The notes under the pieces were generated by a model. That model saw nothing but the letters and a program-made list of their open reading frames with translations. It was not told the DNA's origin and ran no database searches. Made by a program: the position numbers and the translations under genes. 13,200 nucleotides of DNA from Lachnospiraceae bacterium UBA1729. GTDB taxonomy: Bacteria > Bacillota > Clostridia > Lachnospirales > Lachnospiraceae. The stretch covers positions 735-13,934 of the forward strand of contig DCIJ01000017.1 of assembly GCA_002315945.1 (NCBI GenBank), in the 5' to 3' direction. Numbering within the stretch: the stretch's first letter is position 1; each line of letters starts with the position of its first letter. Shown here piece by piece: positions 6,455 through 13,175 of the stretch.

Positions 6455-7441
6455 ATGGAAAGAAGAGTAATAGAAACCAATATTCTAACAGAAGATGTGA
6501 AAATTGAAGGAAGTCTGCGTCCTCAATTGTTAAAGGACTATATTGGTCAGCAAAAGGCCAAGGAAAGTCTGAATATCTATATAGAAGCTGCAAAAAAGAG
6601 AAAAGAGCCTCTGGATCATGTGCTTTTTTACGGGCCTCCGGGTCTTGGAAAGACAACTCTGGCTGGAATAATTGCCAATGAGATGGGAGTTAATTGCAAG
6701 GTTACCAGTGGACCTGCTATTGAAAAGCCTGGTGAGATGGCAGCCATACTTAATGGACTGCAGGAGGGCGATGTGCTCTTTGTGGATGAAATCCATCGCC
6801 TTAACAGGCAGGTTGAAGAGGTAATGTATCCGGCCATGGAGGACTTTTGCATTGATATTATGATTGGAAAAGGCGCTTCGGCAAAGTCATTAAGACTGGA
6901 TTTGCCAAAGTTTACATTGGTTGGGGCCACTACCAGAGCCGGTATGCTTACAGCCCCCTTAAGGGATCGTTTTGGAGTGATTCATAAGCTGGAATTCTAT
7001 ACCATAGAAGAATTAACCAGTATAATTGTTCATTCTGCAAAAATTCTTAAGGTAAAAATTGATACCAAGGGTGCCGTTGAGCTGGCAAGAAGAAGCCGTG
7101 GCACTCCAAGAATAGCTAATAGAATACTAAAACGTGTCCGTGATTTTGCTCAGGTCAAATATGATGGTGTAATTACGGAAGAGGTTGCAAAAATAGCCCT
7201 TGATCTTATGGATGTTGATAAGCTTGGACTTGATTCTACTGACAGAAAACTGCTTTTGACCATGATTGACAAGTTTGGAGGAGGACCTGTAGGTCTGGAT
7301 ACGCTTGCTGCCGCAATTGGAGAGGATGCAGGCACTATCGAAGACGTATATGAGCCTTATTTAATTATGAATGGCCTTATTAACAGAACACCCCGAGGTC
7401 GTATGGTTACCGAAACAGCTATTCACCATTTAGGATTGTAA
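6455..7441 (+). CDS. ruvB: Holliday junction branch migration DNA helicase RuvB
   Basis: RuvB is the hexameric AAA+ motor that drives branch migration with RuvA. Its 328 residues are close to family length (~330-340). Visible in order are the N-terminal LRPQLLKDYIGQ, Walker A GPPGLGKTT (60-68), Walker B LFVDEIHRL (108-116), sensor 1 GATTRAG (157-163), the arginine-finger segment PLRDRFG (168-174), and the C-terminal winged-helix region (GGPVGLDTLAAAIGED...PRGRMVTETA). Translation starts at ATG 6455 after AGGA, 9 nt downstream of ruvA. No hairpin terminator follows the stop, so some transcription may continue into the Na/Pi transporter. All motor residues look intact. Confidence 0.98.
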   Translation: MERRVIETNILTEDVKIEGSLRPQLLKDYIGQQKAKESLNIYIEAAKKRKEPLDHVLFYGPPGLGKTTLAGIIANEMGVNCKVTSGPAIEKPGEMAAILNGLQEGDVLFVDEIHRLNRQVEEVMYPAMEDFCIDIMIGKGASAKSLRLDLPKFTLVGATTRAGMLTAPLRDRFGVIHKLEFYTIEELTSIIVHSAKILKVKIDTKGAVELARRSRGTPRIANRILKRVRDFAQVKYDGVITEEVAKIALDLMDVDKLGLDSTDRKLLLTMIDKFGGGPVGLDTLAAAIGEDAGTIEDVYEPYLIMNGLINRTPRGRMVTETAIHHLGL

Positions 7442-7454
7442 TTTTTTCTTGTGC

Positions 7455-7482
7455 TTTACACAAAGTTCGAATAAAATATAAG
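7455..7482 (+). promoter_or_regulatory. Predicted promoter of the Na/Pi cotransporter with an inverted repeat at the -35
   Basis: TTTACA (7455-7460) and TATAAG (7477-7482) form a good -35/-10 pair with a 16-bp spacer, about 75 bp before the start codon. TTGTG (7449-7453) and CACAA (7459-7463) make a perfect inverted repeat with a 5-bp centre that covers the -35, which could be an operator. Downstream, AGTCTGA/TCAGGCT (7522-7528 and 7534-7540, one G-T pair) can form a small hairpin in the leader just before the ribosome site. Confidence 0.55.
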
Positions 7483-7557
7483 AGATATTGCTATATCGAT
7501 TTTGATTATTTTAGATAAAAAAGTCTGAGTAATTCAGGCTAACAGAATAGGAGAATT

Positions 7558-9201
7558 ATGAATTCTACGACATTATTATCCATGGCAGGAGGTTTGGGTC
7601 TGTTCCTGTTTGGAATGCATCTGATGAGCGACAGTATTGAAAGAGCAGCAGGTGATAAGCTTAGAAAGATACTTGAGTTCTTTACTACTAATCGCTTTAC
7701 TGGAATGATAGTTGGTGTCATTTTTACTGCTATTATTCAGTCATCATCTGCCTGTACAGTAATGGTAGTCAGCTTTGTTAACTCAGGTCTTATGAACCTG
7801 TATCAGGCGGCAGGGGTAATCTTTGGTGCCAATATTGGTACAACTGTTACTTCTCAGCTGGTTTCATTTAATCTTTCAAAGTTTGCGCCCGTATTTTTGC
7901 TGGGTGGTGTTATTGCATTTATGTTCTGCAAGAATGAGACTATCAAGAAAATCGGAGCGATTGTATTGGGCTTCGGTGTTCTGTTCATGGGTTTGTCTGG
8001 AATGAGCTCAGCTATGAGCGGATTGAAGGAAGATCCCACTGTTGTTGGACTTTTTGCAAGTCTTACATCTCCACTGTTAGCAGTTCTTTTGGGTACTGCT
8101 GTAACAGCCATTATTCAGAGTTCTTCAGTTACTGTTAGTATTATTCTGCTTATGGCAAATCAGGGACTGCTTCCACTTAAGATATGTCTGTTTATTGTGC
8201 TGGGATGTAATATTGGTGCCTGCGCGTCAGCTACTATTGCTTCATTAGCTGGTAAAAAGGACGCTAAGAGAGCTGCATTAATTCATCTTCTGTTTAATAT
8301 TATTGGAACTATTATTTTCTATTTTATATTCCTTGTTGCTGCAGATCCTATTATTACATGGCTCCAGAGCTTTTCAGCAGATAATGGAAGATTTGTAGCT
8401 AATGCTCACACAATAATTAAGATTGCACAGGTTATTATGCTGTTCCCCTTTGCAGGAATCATTGTAAAGATAACCTATATGATAGTTCCAGGTCAGGATC
8501 AGAAGGTTGGATATCATGATACCTTCCAGCTTAAATACATTGGTGATAAGGTAATGTTTAATCCAGCTACAGCTGTTGTAGACGTAATTCGAGAGCTTGA
8601 AAGAATGGCAAGTCTGGCCAGCGATAATCTGAATCGTGCCATGAATGCGCTTATTACACTGGACGAAGATGATATTAACGAAGTTCATCGAAATGAGGAA
8701 AATATTAATTTCCTAAATAAATCAATTACAAATTACCTGGTTAAGATATCTCAGGCAACTCTGCCAATTGAAGATATTAAGAATATTGGTGCCCTGTTCC
8801 ATGTGGCTAATGATATTGAACGTATTGGTGACCATGCTCAGAATGTGGCTGAGGATGCTGCCAGAAGAAAGGAACTTGGTGTTAAGTTCTCACCCTCAGC
8901 TCAAAAAGAACTGGGCGAGATGCTTGAATTAGTTAACAAGATTATCCAGTATTCTGTTGATATGTTTGCAAATGGTAATATCAGCCATATGAAGGATGTC
9001 AGTGCACTTGAAGATCAGATTGATGAAATGGAGCGAAGCCTTCAGCAGTTACATGTAGAAAGACTTACACGTAATGAGTGTACAGCGGAAGCTGGAATGC
9101 TGTTTAGTGATGTTGTAAGTGGACTTGAAAGAGTTGCTGATCATGCTACTAATATTGCCTTTGCAGTAATAAAAAGCGAAGATGAAAGCGATGAAGAGTA
9201 A
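7558..9201 (+). CDS. Na+/phosphate cotransporter with C-terminal PhoU domain
   Basis: This membrane protein of the Na/Pi cotransporter (NptA/YjbB-like) family is 547 residues long. The N-terminal two-thirds hold two inverted Na_Pi_cotrans repeats. Each carries the hallmark QSSS motif (IIQSSSACTV at 59-68, IIQSSSVTVS at 186-195) followed by a matching Asn-Ile-Gly loop (GANIGTT, 91-97; GCNIGAC, 217-223). About seven to nine hydrophobic segments run to residue ~310. Residues ~340-540 form a PhoU-like helical domain with its typical acidic signatures (NDIERIGDHAQNVAED; SGLERVADHATNIA), which bind metal and are thought to gate or sense phosphate. The start ATG 7558 follows AGGAG closely. Promoter upstream and terminator downstream suggest a single-gene unit. 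Direction (import or efflux) and the ion used cannot be settled from sequence. Confidence 0.94.
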   Translation: MNSTTLLSMAGGLGLFLFGMHLMSDSIERAAGDKLRKILEFFTTNRFTGMIVGVIFTAIIQSSSACTVMVVSFVNSGLMNLYQAAGVIFGANIGTTVTSQLVSFNLSKFAPVFLLGGVIAFMFCKNETIKKIGAIVLGFGVLFMGLSGMSSAMSGLKEDPTVVGLFASLTSPLLAVLLGTAVTAIIQSSSVTVSIILLMANQGLLPLKICLFIVLGCNIGACASATIASLAGKKDAKRAALIHLLFNIIGTIIFYFIFLVAADPIITWLQSFSADNGRFVANAHTIIKIAQVIMLFPFAGIIVKITYMIVPGQDQKVGYHDTFQLKYIGDKVMFNPATAVVDVIRELERMASLASDNLNRAMNALITLDEDDINEVHRNEENINFLNKSITNYLVKISQATLPIEDIKNIGALFHVANDIERIGDHAQNVAEDAARRKELGVKFSPSAQKELGEMLELVNKIIQYSVDMFANGNISHMKDVSALEDQIDEMERSLQQLHVERLTRNECTAEAGMLFSDVVSGLERVADHATNIAFAVIKSEDESDEE

Positions 9202-9230
9202 AAAATACTGAGTTTGTTATCTTTTGTTTA

Positions 9231-9264
9231 AAAGTGATGGTTTTTACCATCACTTTTTTATTTT
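9231..9264 (+). terminator. Terminator after the Na/Pi cotransporter
   Basis: AAAGTGATGGT (9231-9241) pairs perfectly with ACCATCACTTT (9246-9256) around a TTTT loop, and the T run continues to 9259 and then TTTT. The stem is flanked by A-rich sequence on the left. It separates the transporter from the redox module downstream. Confidence 0.92.
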
Positions 9265-9283
9265 ATTGTAAAATTTGCACAAT
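9265..9283. promoter_or_regulatory. Rex-like inverted repeat upstream of the redox module
   Basis: ATTGT...ACAAT is a perfect 5-bp inverted repeat; the extended element TTGTAAAA-T-TTGCACAA resembles the TTGT...ACAA operator of the NADH/NAD+ sensor Rex. It is 17 bp rather than the usual 18 and the inner arms match poorly, so the assignment is tentative. It overlaps the candidate -35 at 9275-9280, where a repressor would act. Confidence 0.3.
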
Positions 9284-9303
9284 AGAAGTAAAATGAATAA
9301 TGT
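9275..9303 (+). promoter_or_regulatory. Candidate promoter of the hydrogenase module
   Basis: TTGCAC (9275-9280) with a 17-bp spacer and TAATGT (9298-9303) is the best -35/-10 pair before the flavoprotein gene, though its -10 is weak (3 of 6). TATAAA at 9336-9341 is a better -10 but lacks a recognisable -35. One of the two probably drives the module, since a terminator precedes them. Confidence 0.35.
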
Positions 9304-9371
9304 CAAATACAGGGTGGCGTACATTTATTGGGTAGTATAAAAGTGATATTAGCTGAAGGAGATGGTTTCCT

Positions 9372-11207
9372 ATGAGTAGATTACGAATTAGAACACAAAA
9401 TATGGCAGAGCAGACAGTTGAACGACTGTATAAGGACCTGGAGAGAAGGATTATGGCTTCGCCCCCCGGATTGTGTCCGGTGGATATGGCTCTTAACTTT
9501 TTGCGTCTGTGTCATGCTCAGACCTGTGGAAAATGTGTCCCCTGCAGAGTAGGACTGGCGCAGCTTGAGAATCTTATTACTGAAGTGCTGGATGGTAAGG
9601 CAACAATGGAGACTTTGGATCTAATAGAACGCCTTGCCTATGATGTGTTCTATACTGCTGACTGTGCAATAGGCTTTGAAGCAGCCAGAATGGTTACAAG
9701 AGGCATTACCGGATTTAGAGATGACTTTATTTCTCACATTAAGCATCACAGGTGTGAAGGCCATGTAAACACTCCGGTTCCCTGTGTGGCCCTATGTCCG
9801 GCAGGTGTTGATGTACCAGGGTATGTCTCTTTGGTGGGTAATGGTAAGTATAATGATGCAGTAAGGCTGATAATGAAGGATAATCCTTTCCCTACATCCT
9901 GCGCATTCATTTGCGAGCACCCATGTGAGACAAGATGTCGAAGAAATATCAGGGATGCAGCAGTCAACATCAGGGGCGCTAAGAGATATGCTGTGGATAA
10001 TGCATCCGATGTGCATCCTCCAAAAAATATGCCTGAAACAGGAAAGCGAATTGCGATTGTTGGTGGTGGTCCCAGTGGATTATCAGCTGCATATTATCTC
10101 TCATTGATGGGTCATAAATGTACAGTATATGAAATGAAGCCTAAATTAGGAGGAATGCTAAGATATGGTATTCCAAATTACAGACTTCCTAGAGTGAGAC
10201 TTGATGATGATATTAACAGAATTCTTGAAACTGGCATTGATGTGAAATACGGTGTGAAGATTGGTGACCAGGTAACTGTTGAAAGCCTGAGACAGGAATA
10301 TGATGCAGTATATGTATCTATTGGGGCTCAAAGTGATAAGAAGCTTAGACTTGAAGGTGAGGACAGCATTAATGTTATGTCAGCAGTTGAAATGCTGAAT
10401 CGTATCGGGAATGACGATTATCCTGATTTTAAAGATAAGACTGTTGTTGTGGTTGGCGGTGGTAACGTTGCTATGGACTGCGTCAGAAGTGCGTTACGCC
10501 TGGGAGCAAAAAAATCAATAATAGCATATCGAAGACGCAAGGAAGATATGACAGCACTTCCAGAAGAAATTGATGGAGCTTTGGAGGAAGGCTGCGAACT
10601 TAAAGAACTGCATGCTCCACTGAAAATCGAAGCTGACGAAGAGGGCAAGGTATCTGCTTTTTGGGCTACACCCCAGATTATTGGTGATATTGATGCATGG
10701 GGCAAGGCTAAGGTTGATATTGCCAGCAAGGAAGCTGTCAGAATTCCCTGTGATATTGTAGTTGTTGCAATTGGACAAGGTATTGAATCAAGAAAGTTTG
10801 AAGAATCTGGAATTCCGATTGTAAGAGGAAATCTTGATGCGCAGGCCGAAGGAAATATTCCAAATCTTCCAGGAGTTTTTGCTGGAGGAGACTGTGTAAC
10901 CGGTCCTGCTACGGTTATTAGAGCAATAGCCGCTGGCAAAGTTGCCAGTGCAAATATTGATGAGTATCTTGGATACAATCACCTGATAAGTGTTGATGTG
11001 GATATTCCGGAGGCAAGTCTTGAGAGCAAGCCGGCAAAAGCCAGAGTGAATCTGAAGCTGACAGATCCTGAAGAAAGAGCAAAAGATTTTGAACCCATTG
11101 AGATTGGTTTTACACAGGAAGAATGCAAGCAGGAATGTTCAAGATGCTTAAGATGTGATCATTTCGGATATGGAAACTTTAAGGGAGGCAGAGATAATAT
11201 ATGGTAA
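9372..11207 (+). CDS. NuoF-type Fe-S domain fused to GltD/NfnB-like NAD(P)-dependent flavoprotein
   Basis: This 611-residue protein probably passes electrons between a pyridine nucleotide and the hydrogenase encoded next. Residues ~45-110 match only the C-terminal Fe-S domain of NuoF/HydB: Cys52, Cys55, Cys58 and Cys98 (C-x2-C-x2-C-x39-C, the exact N3-cluster spacing). The NADH/FMN-binding part of NuoF is absent. From ~125 it is GltD/NfnB-like: Cys128, 138 and 142 (CVALCPAGVDVPGY), Cys177, 181, 185 and 189, an FAD fold with GGGPSG (231-236), and a second nucleotide fold (VVVVGGGNVAMDCVRSALRLG) followed by YRRR, which in relatives favours NADPH. The FAD-closing motif GVFAGGDC and a C-terminal CysxxxCysxxCysxxCys (585-595) follow. 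AGGAG precedes ATG 9372. The stop overlaps the hydrogenase start by 7 nt (ATGGTAA), implying a complex of the two products. The name 'glutamate synthase small subunit' would be misleading here. Confidence 0.9.
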   Translation: MSRLRIRTQNMAEQTVERLYKDLERRIMASPPGLCPVDMALNFLRLCHAQTCGKCVPCRVGLAQLENLITEVLDGKATMETLDLIERLAYDVFYTADCAIGFEAARMVTRGITGFRDDFISHIKHHRCEGHVNTPVPCVALCPAGVDVPGYVSLVGNGKYNDAVRLIMKDNPFPTSCAFICEHPCETRCRRNIRDAAVNIRGAKRYAVDNASDVHPPKNMPETGKRIAIVGGGPSGLSAAYYLSLMGHKCTVYEMKPKLGGMLRYGIPNYRLPRVRLDDDINRILETGIDVKYGVKIGDQVTVESLRQEYDAVYVSIGAQSDKKLRLEGEDSINVMSAVEMLNRIGNDDYPDFKDKTVVVVGGGNVAMDCVRSALRLGAKKSIIAYRRRKEDMTALPEEIDGALEEGCELKELHAPLKIEADEEGKVSAFWATPQIIGDIDAWGKAKVDIASKEAVRIPCDIVVVAIGQGIESRKFEESGIPIVRGNLDAQAEGNIPNLPGVFAGGDCVTGPATVIRAIAAGKVASANIDEYLGYNHLISVDVDIPEASLESKPAKARVNLKLTDPEERAKDFEPIEIGFTQEECKQECSRCLRCDHFGYGNFKGGRDNIW

Positions 11208-12928
11208 CTCTTACAATAAATAATCATAAAGTAACAGTACCTGAGAATACTACAATACTGCAGGCTGCCAATGGAGTTGGCATCCGTATTCCTCATCTGT
11301 GCTACCTCAAAGATGTTAATGAAATTGCTGCCTGCAGAGTATGCTCTGTGGAGTTAAAGGGCAAGACACGTCTGATAACGGCCTGTAACACGGTTTGTGC
11401 GGAGGGAATGGAGATATTTACAAATTCTCCAAAGGTTAGAAAGGCCAGACGTACAATTGTCAGGCTGATATTATCCCAGCATGACTGCAGATGCGCTATG
11501 TGTGTTCGCTCCGGTAACTGCTCATTACAGACTATTGCCAATGAGATGGGCTTTTTAGGGGACAGATACAAAACTGAGATCGAAAGCTTTGATGCTAATC
11601 CTGAGTTCCCTCTGATCAGGGACAGAAGCCGTTGCATCAAATGCATGAGATGCGTACAGGTGTGTGACAAAATCCAGTCCCTTAATATTTGGGATGTACA
11701 AAATACTGGAAAACGTACAAGTGTTGGTACTAAGGATGGTCAGTGCCTTGAGAATGTAGACTGTTCTCTCTGTGGACAGTGTATTACCCATTGTCCAGTT
11801 GGGGCTCTTCGGGAGAGAGATGATGTAGCTAAAGTCTTAAATGCGCTTAATGATCCGGAGAAGGTGGTTCTGGTTCAGGTTGCTCCTGCAGTAAGAACCG
11901 CATGGGGTGAAGCCTTTAATATGGGAGAGCTGGCTACCGAGAAAAGGATGGCTGCTACATTAAGACATATTGGTTTTGATTATGTGTTTGATACAAACTT
12001 TGCCGCAGATCTTACAATAATGGAAGAAACCAATGAATTTATAGAAAAATTTAAGAGTGGAATGCTTGATGATTTTCCTATGTTTACTTCCTGCTGTCCA
12101 GGATGGATGCGATTTGCCAAGACTCAGTTTCCTGAAATTGTAGATCATATTTCTGGGTCAAAATCTCCACAGCAGATGTTTGGTGCTGTAGCAAAATCTT
12201 ATTTTGCAAAAGTGAAGGGAATTGATCCGGATAAGATTGTATGTGTCTCAATAATGCCCTGTCTTGCTAAAAAAGCTGAAGCAGATATTTCGGTTATGAA
12301 ATCAGCAGGATGCGGAAATGATGTGGATTATGTACTGACGACCAGAGAATTAAACAGAATGATAAAAGGGGAAGCTATAGTACCAGATTTGATGCCAGAG
12401 GAAGATTTTGACTCACCACTGGGTGAATATACCGGCGCAGGGGTTATTTTTGGGGCAACTGGCGGTGTTATGGAGGCGGCTTTAAGAACTGCACATAAGG
12501 TATTGACAGGTAAAAATCCAGACCCTGATAGTTTTTCTGTTGTGAGAGGAATGGAAAAATGGAAGGAGGCATCCATAGAGATCAATGGAATTACTGTTAA
12601 TGCGGCAGTGGTTCATGGCCTTGGAAATACCAGGGAACTGATTAAAGCCTTAAAAAGAGGAGAGGTAAGCTATCACTTCGTAGAAGTTATGGCATGCCCA
12701 GGAGGATGTGTTGGTGGTGGAGGCCAGCCAATCCATGATGGAATAGAAATGGCTGAAACCAGAGCACCAATACTATATGATCTGGATAGAAATAAATCCA
12801 TCCGTTTCTCTCATGAAAATCCTGAAATAATAAAGCTCTATGATGATTACCTGGGCGAGCCTGGTTCGGAAATAGCTCACCGTCTGCTTCATGTAGATCA
12901 AAATGCATGGAAGGTTAATGAAAAATGA
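11201..12928 (+). CDS. hydA: [FeFe] hydrogenase, modular CpI-like catalytic subunit
   Basis: This enzyme reduces protons to H2 or oxidises H2 in the cytoplasm. Its 575 residues align almost number for number with Clostridium pasteurianum CpI as I recall it: a 2Fe-2S ferredoxin domain (Cys34, 45, 48, 62), a His-Cys 4Fe-4S site (His94, Cys98, 101, 107), and two ferredoxin clusters (Cys145/148/151/155 and 188/191/194/198). The H-cluster domain follows with all signatures: TSCCPGW (298-299, proton-relay Cys then cluster ligand), MPCLAKKAEA (Cys354, Lys357) and EVMACPGGC (Met497, Cys499, Cys503). The proton-path residues Glu276, Glu279 and Ser318 are also present. The C-terminus carries the small-subunit-like segment (YDDYLGEPGSEIAHRLLH). 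The GGGAGG ribosome site lies 10 nt before ATG 11201, inside the preceding flavoprotein gene. No maturase genes (hydE, F, G) are in the window, so they must lie elsewhere. Confidence 0.97.
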   Translation: MVTLTINNHKVTVPENTTILQAANGVGIRIPHLCYLKDVNEIAACRVCSVELKGKTRLITACNTVCAEGMEIFTNSPKVRKARRTIVRLILSQHDCRCAMCVRSGNCSLQTIANEMGFLGDRYKTEIESFDANPEFPLIRDRSRCIKCMRCVQVCDKIQSLNIWDVQNTGKRTSVGTKDGQCLENVDCSLCGQCITHCPVGALRERDDVAKVLNALNDPEKVVLVQVAPAVRTAWGEAFNMGELATEKRMAATLRHIGFDYVFDTNFAADLTIMEETNEFIEKFKSGMLDDFPMFTSCCPGWMRFAKTQFPEIVDHISGSKSPQQMFGAVAKSYFAKVKGIDPDKIVCVSIMPCLAKKAEADISVMKSAGCGNDVDYVLTTRELNRMIKGEAIVPDLMPEEDFDSPLGEYTGAGVIFGATGGVMEAALRTAHKVLTGKNPDPDSFSVVRGMEKWKEASIEINGITVNAAVVHGLGNTRELIKALKRGEVSYHFVEVMACPGGCVGGGGQPIHDGIEMAETRAPILYDLDRNKSIRFSHENPEIIKLYDDYLGEPGSEIAHRLLHVDQNAWKVNEK

Positions 12929-12937
12929 GTACTAGGA

Positions 12938-12975
12938 TAAAAGCTGTTCTGTCGAAACTGGCAGAGCAGCTTTTA
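12938..12975 (+). terminator. Long hairpin terminator after hydA
   Basis: A 16-bp stem TAAAAGCTGTTCTGTC/GGCAGAGCAGCTTTTA (12938-12953 with 12960-12975, two G-T pairs) closes a GAAACT loop and ends in TTTT. The T run is short and within the stem, with A-rich sequence on the other side, so it may work in both directions. It lies 9 nt after the hydrogenase stop. Confidence 0.8.
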
Positions 12976-12988
12976 CAATAATTAATAG

Positions 12989-13017
12989 TTGCCAAAATAA
13001 AATAAATGCTTTATACT
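12989..13017 (+). promoter_or_regulatory. Promoter of tRNA-Leu
   Basis: TTGCCA (12989-12994), a 17-bp spacer and TATACT (13012-13017, 5 of 6) give a good sigma-70-type promoter 43 bp upstream of the mature tRNA, placing the transcript start near 13024. Confidence 0.75.
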
Positions 13018-13060
13018 ACGATAATGTTGATGCGAAAGAGCATTGATAATTAAATACTGG

Positions 13061-13143
13061 GCAGGAGTGGCGGAATGGCAGACGCATCAGACTCAAAATC
13101 TGACGTAGGTGACTATGTGTGGGTTCAAGTCCCATCTCCTGCA
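13061..13143 (+). tRNA. tRNA-Leu (anticodon CAA)
   Basis: This is an 83-nt class II tRNA decoding UUG leucine codons. The acceptor GCAGGAG (13061-13067) pairs with CTCCTGC (13136-13142), with discriminator A at 13143 as expected for leucine. The D-stem is GCG/CGC. The anticodon stem TCAGA/TCTGA holds loop CTCAAAA, with CAA at 13094-13096. The long variable arm (GTAG/CTAT stem) and T-arm with TTCAAGT complete it. CCA is not encoded (the next bases are TAA), so it must be added enzymatically. Confidence 0.97.
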
Positions 13144-13144
13144 T

Positions 13145-13174
13145 AAAAACATCGAGTTCCTCGATGTTTTTTTT
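13145..13174 (+). terminator. Terminator after tRNA-Leu
   Basis: AAAACATCGAG (13146-13156) pairs perfectly with CTCGATGTTTT (13160-13170) around TTC, with eight T in total (13167-13174). It starts directly after the tRNA and shows that the tRNA is a single-gene transcript. Confidence 0.93.
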
Positions 13175-13175
13175 G

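Noticed and set aside
9294..9341. 15-codon ORF between the Na/Pi gene and the redox module
   Set aside because: It has no ribosome site and no recognisable peptide, and it overlaps the likely promoter -10 elements.
9362..9379. Five-codon upstream ORF (ATG at 9362, stop overlapping the flavoprotein ATG)
   Set aside because: Its ATG sits inside the Shine-Dalgarno of the real start, leaving no room for ribosome binding. It is best explained as chance.
10418..10978. 186-codon open frame on the minus strand
   Set aside because: It is antisense to the conserved nucleotide-binding folds of the flavoprotein. Its Ser/Ala/Pro-rich sequence is what reversed codons of that region would give.
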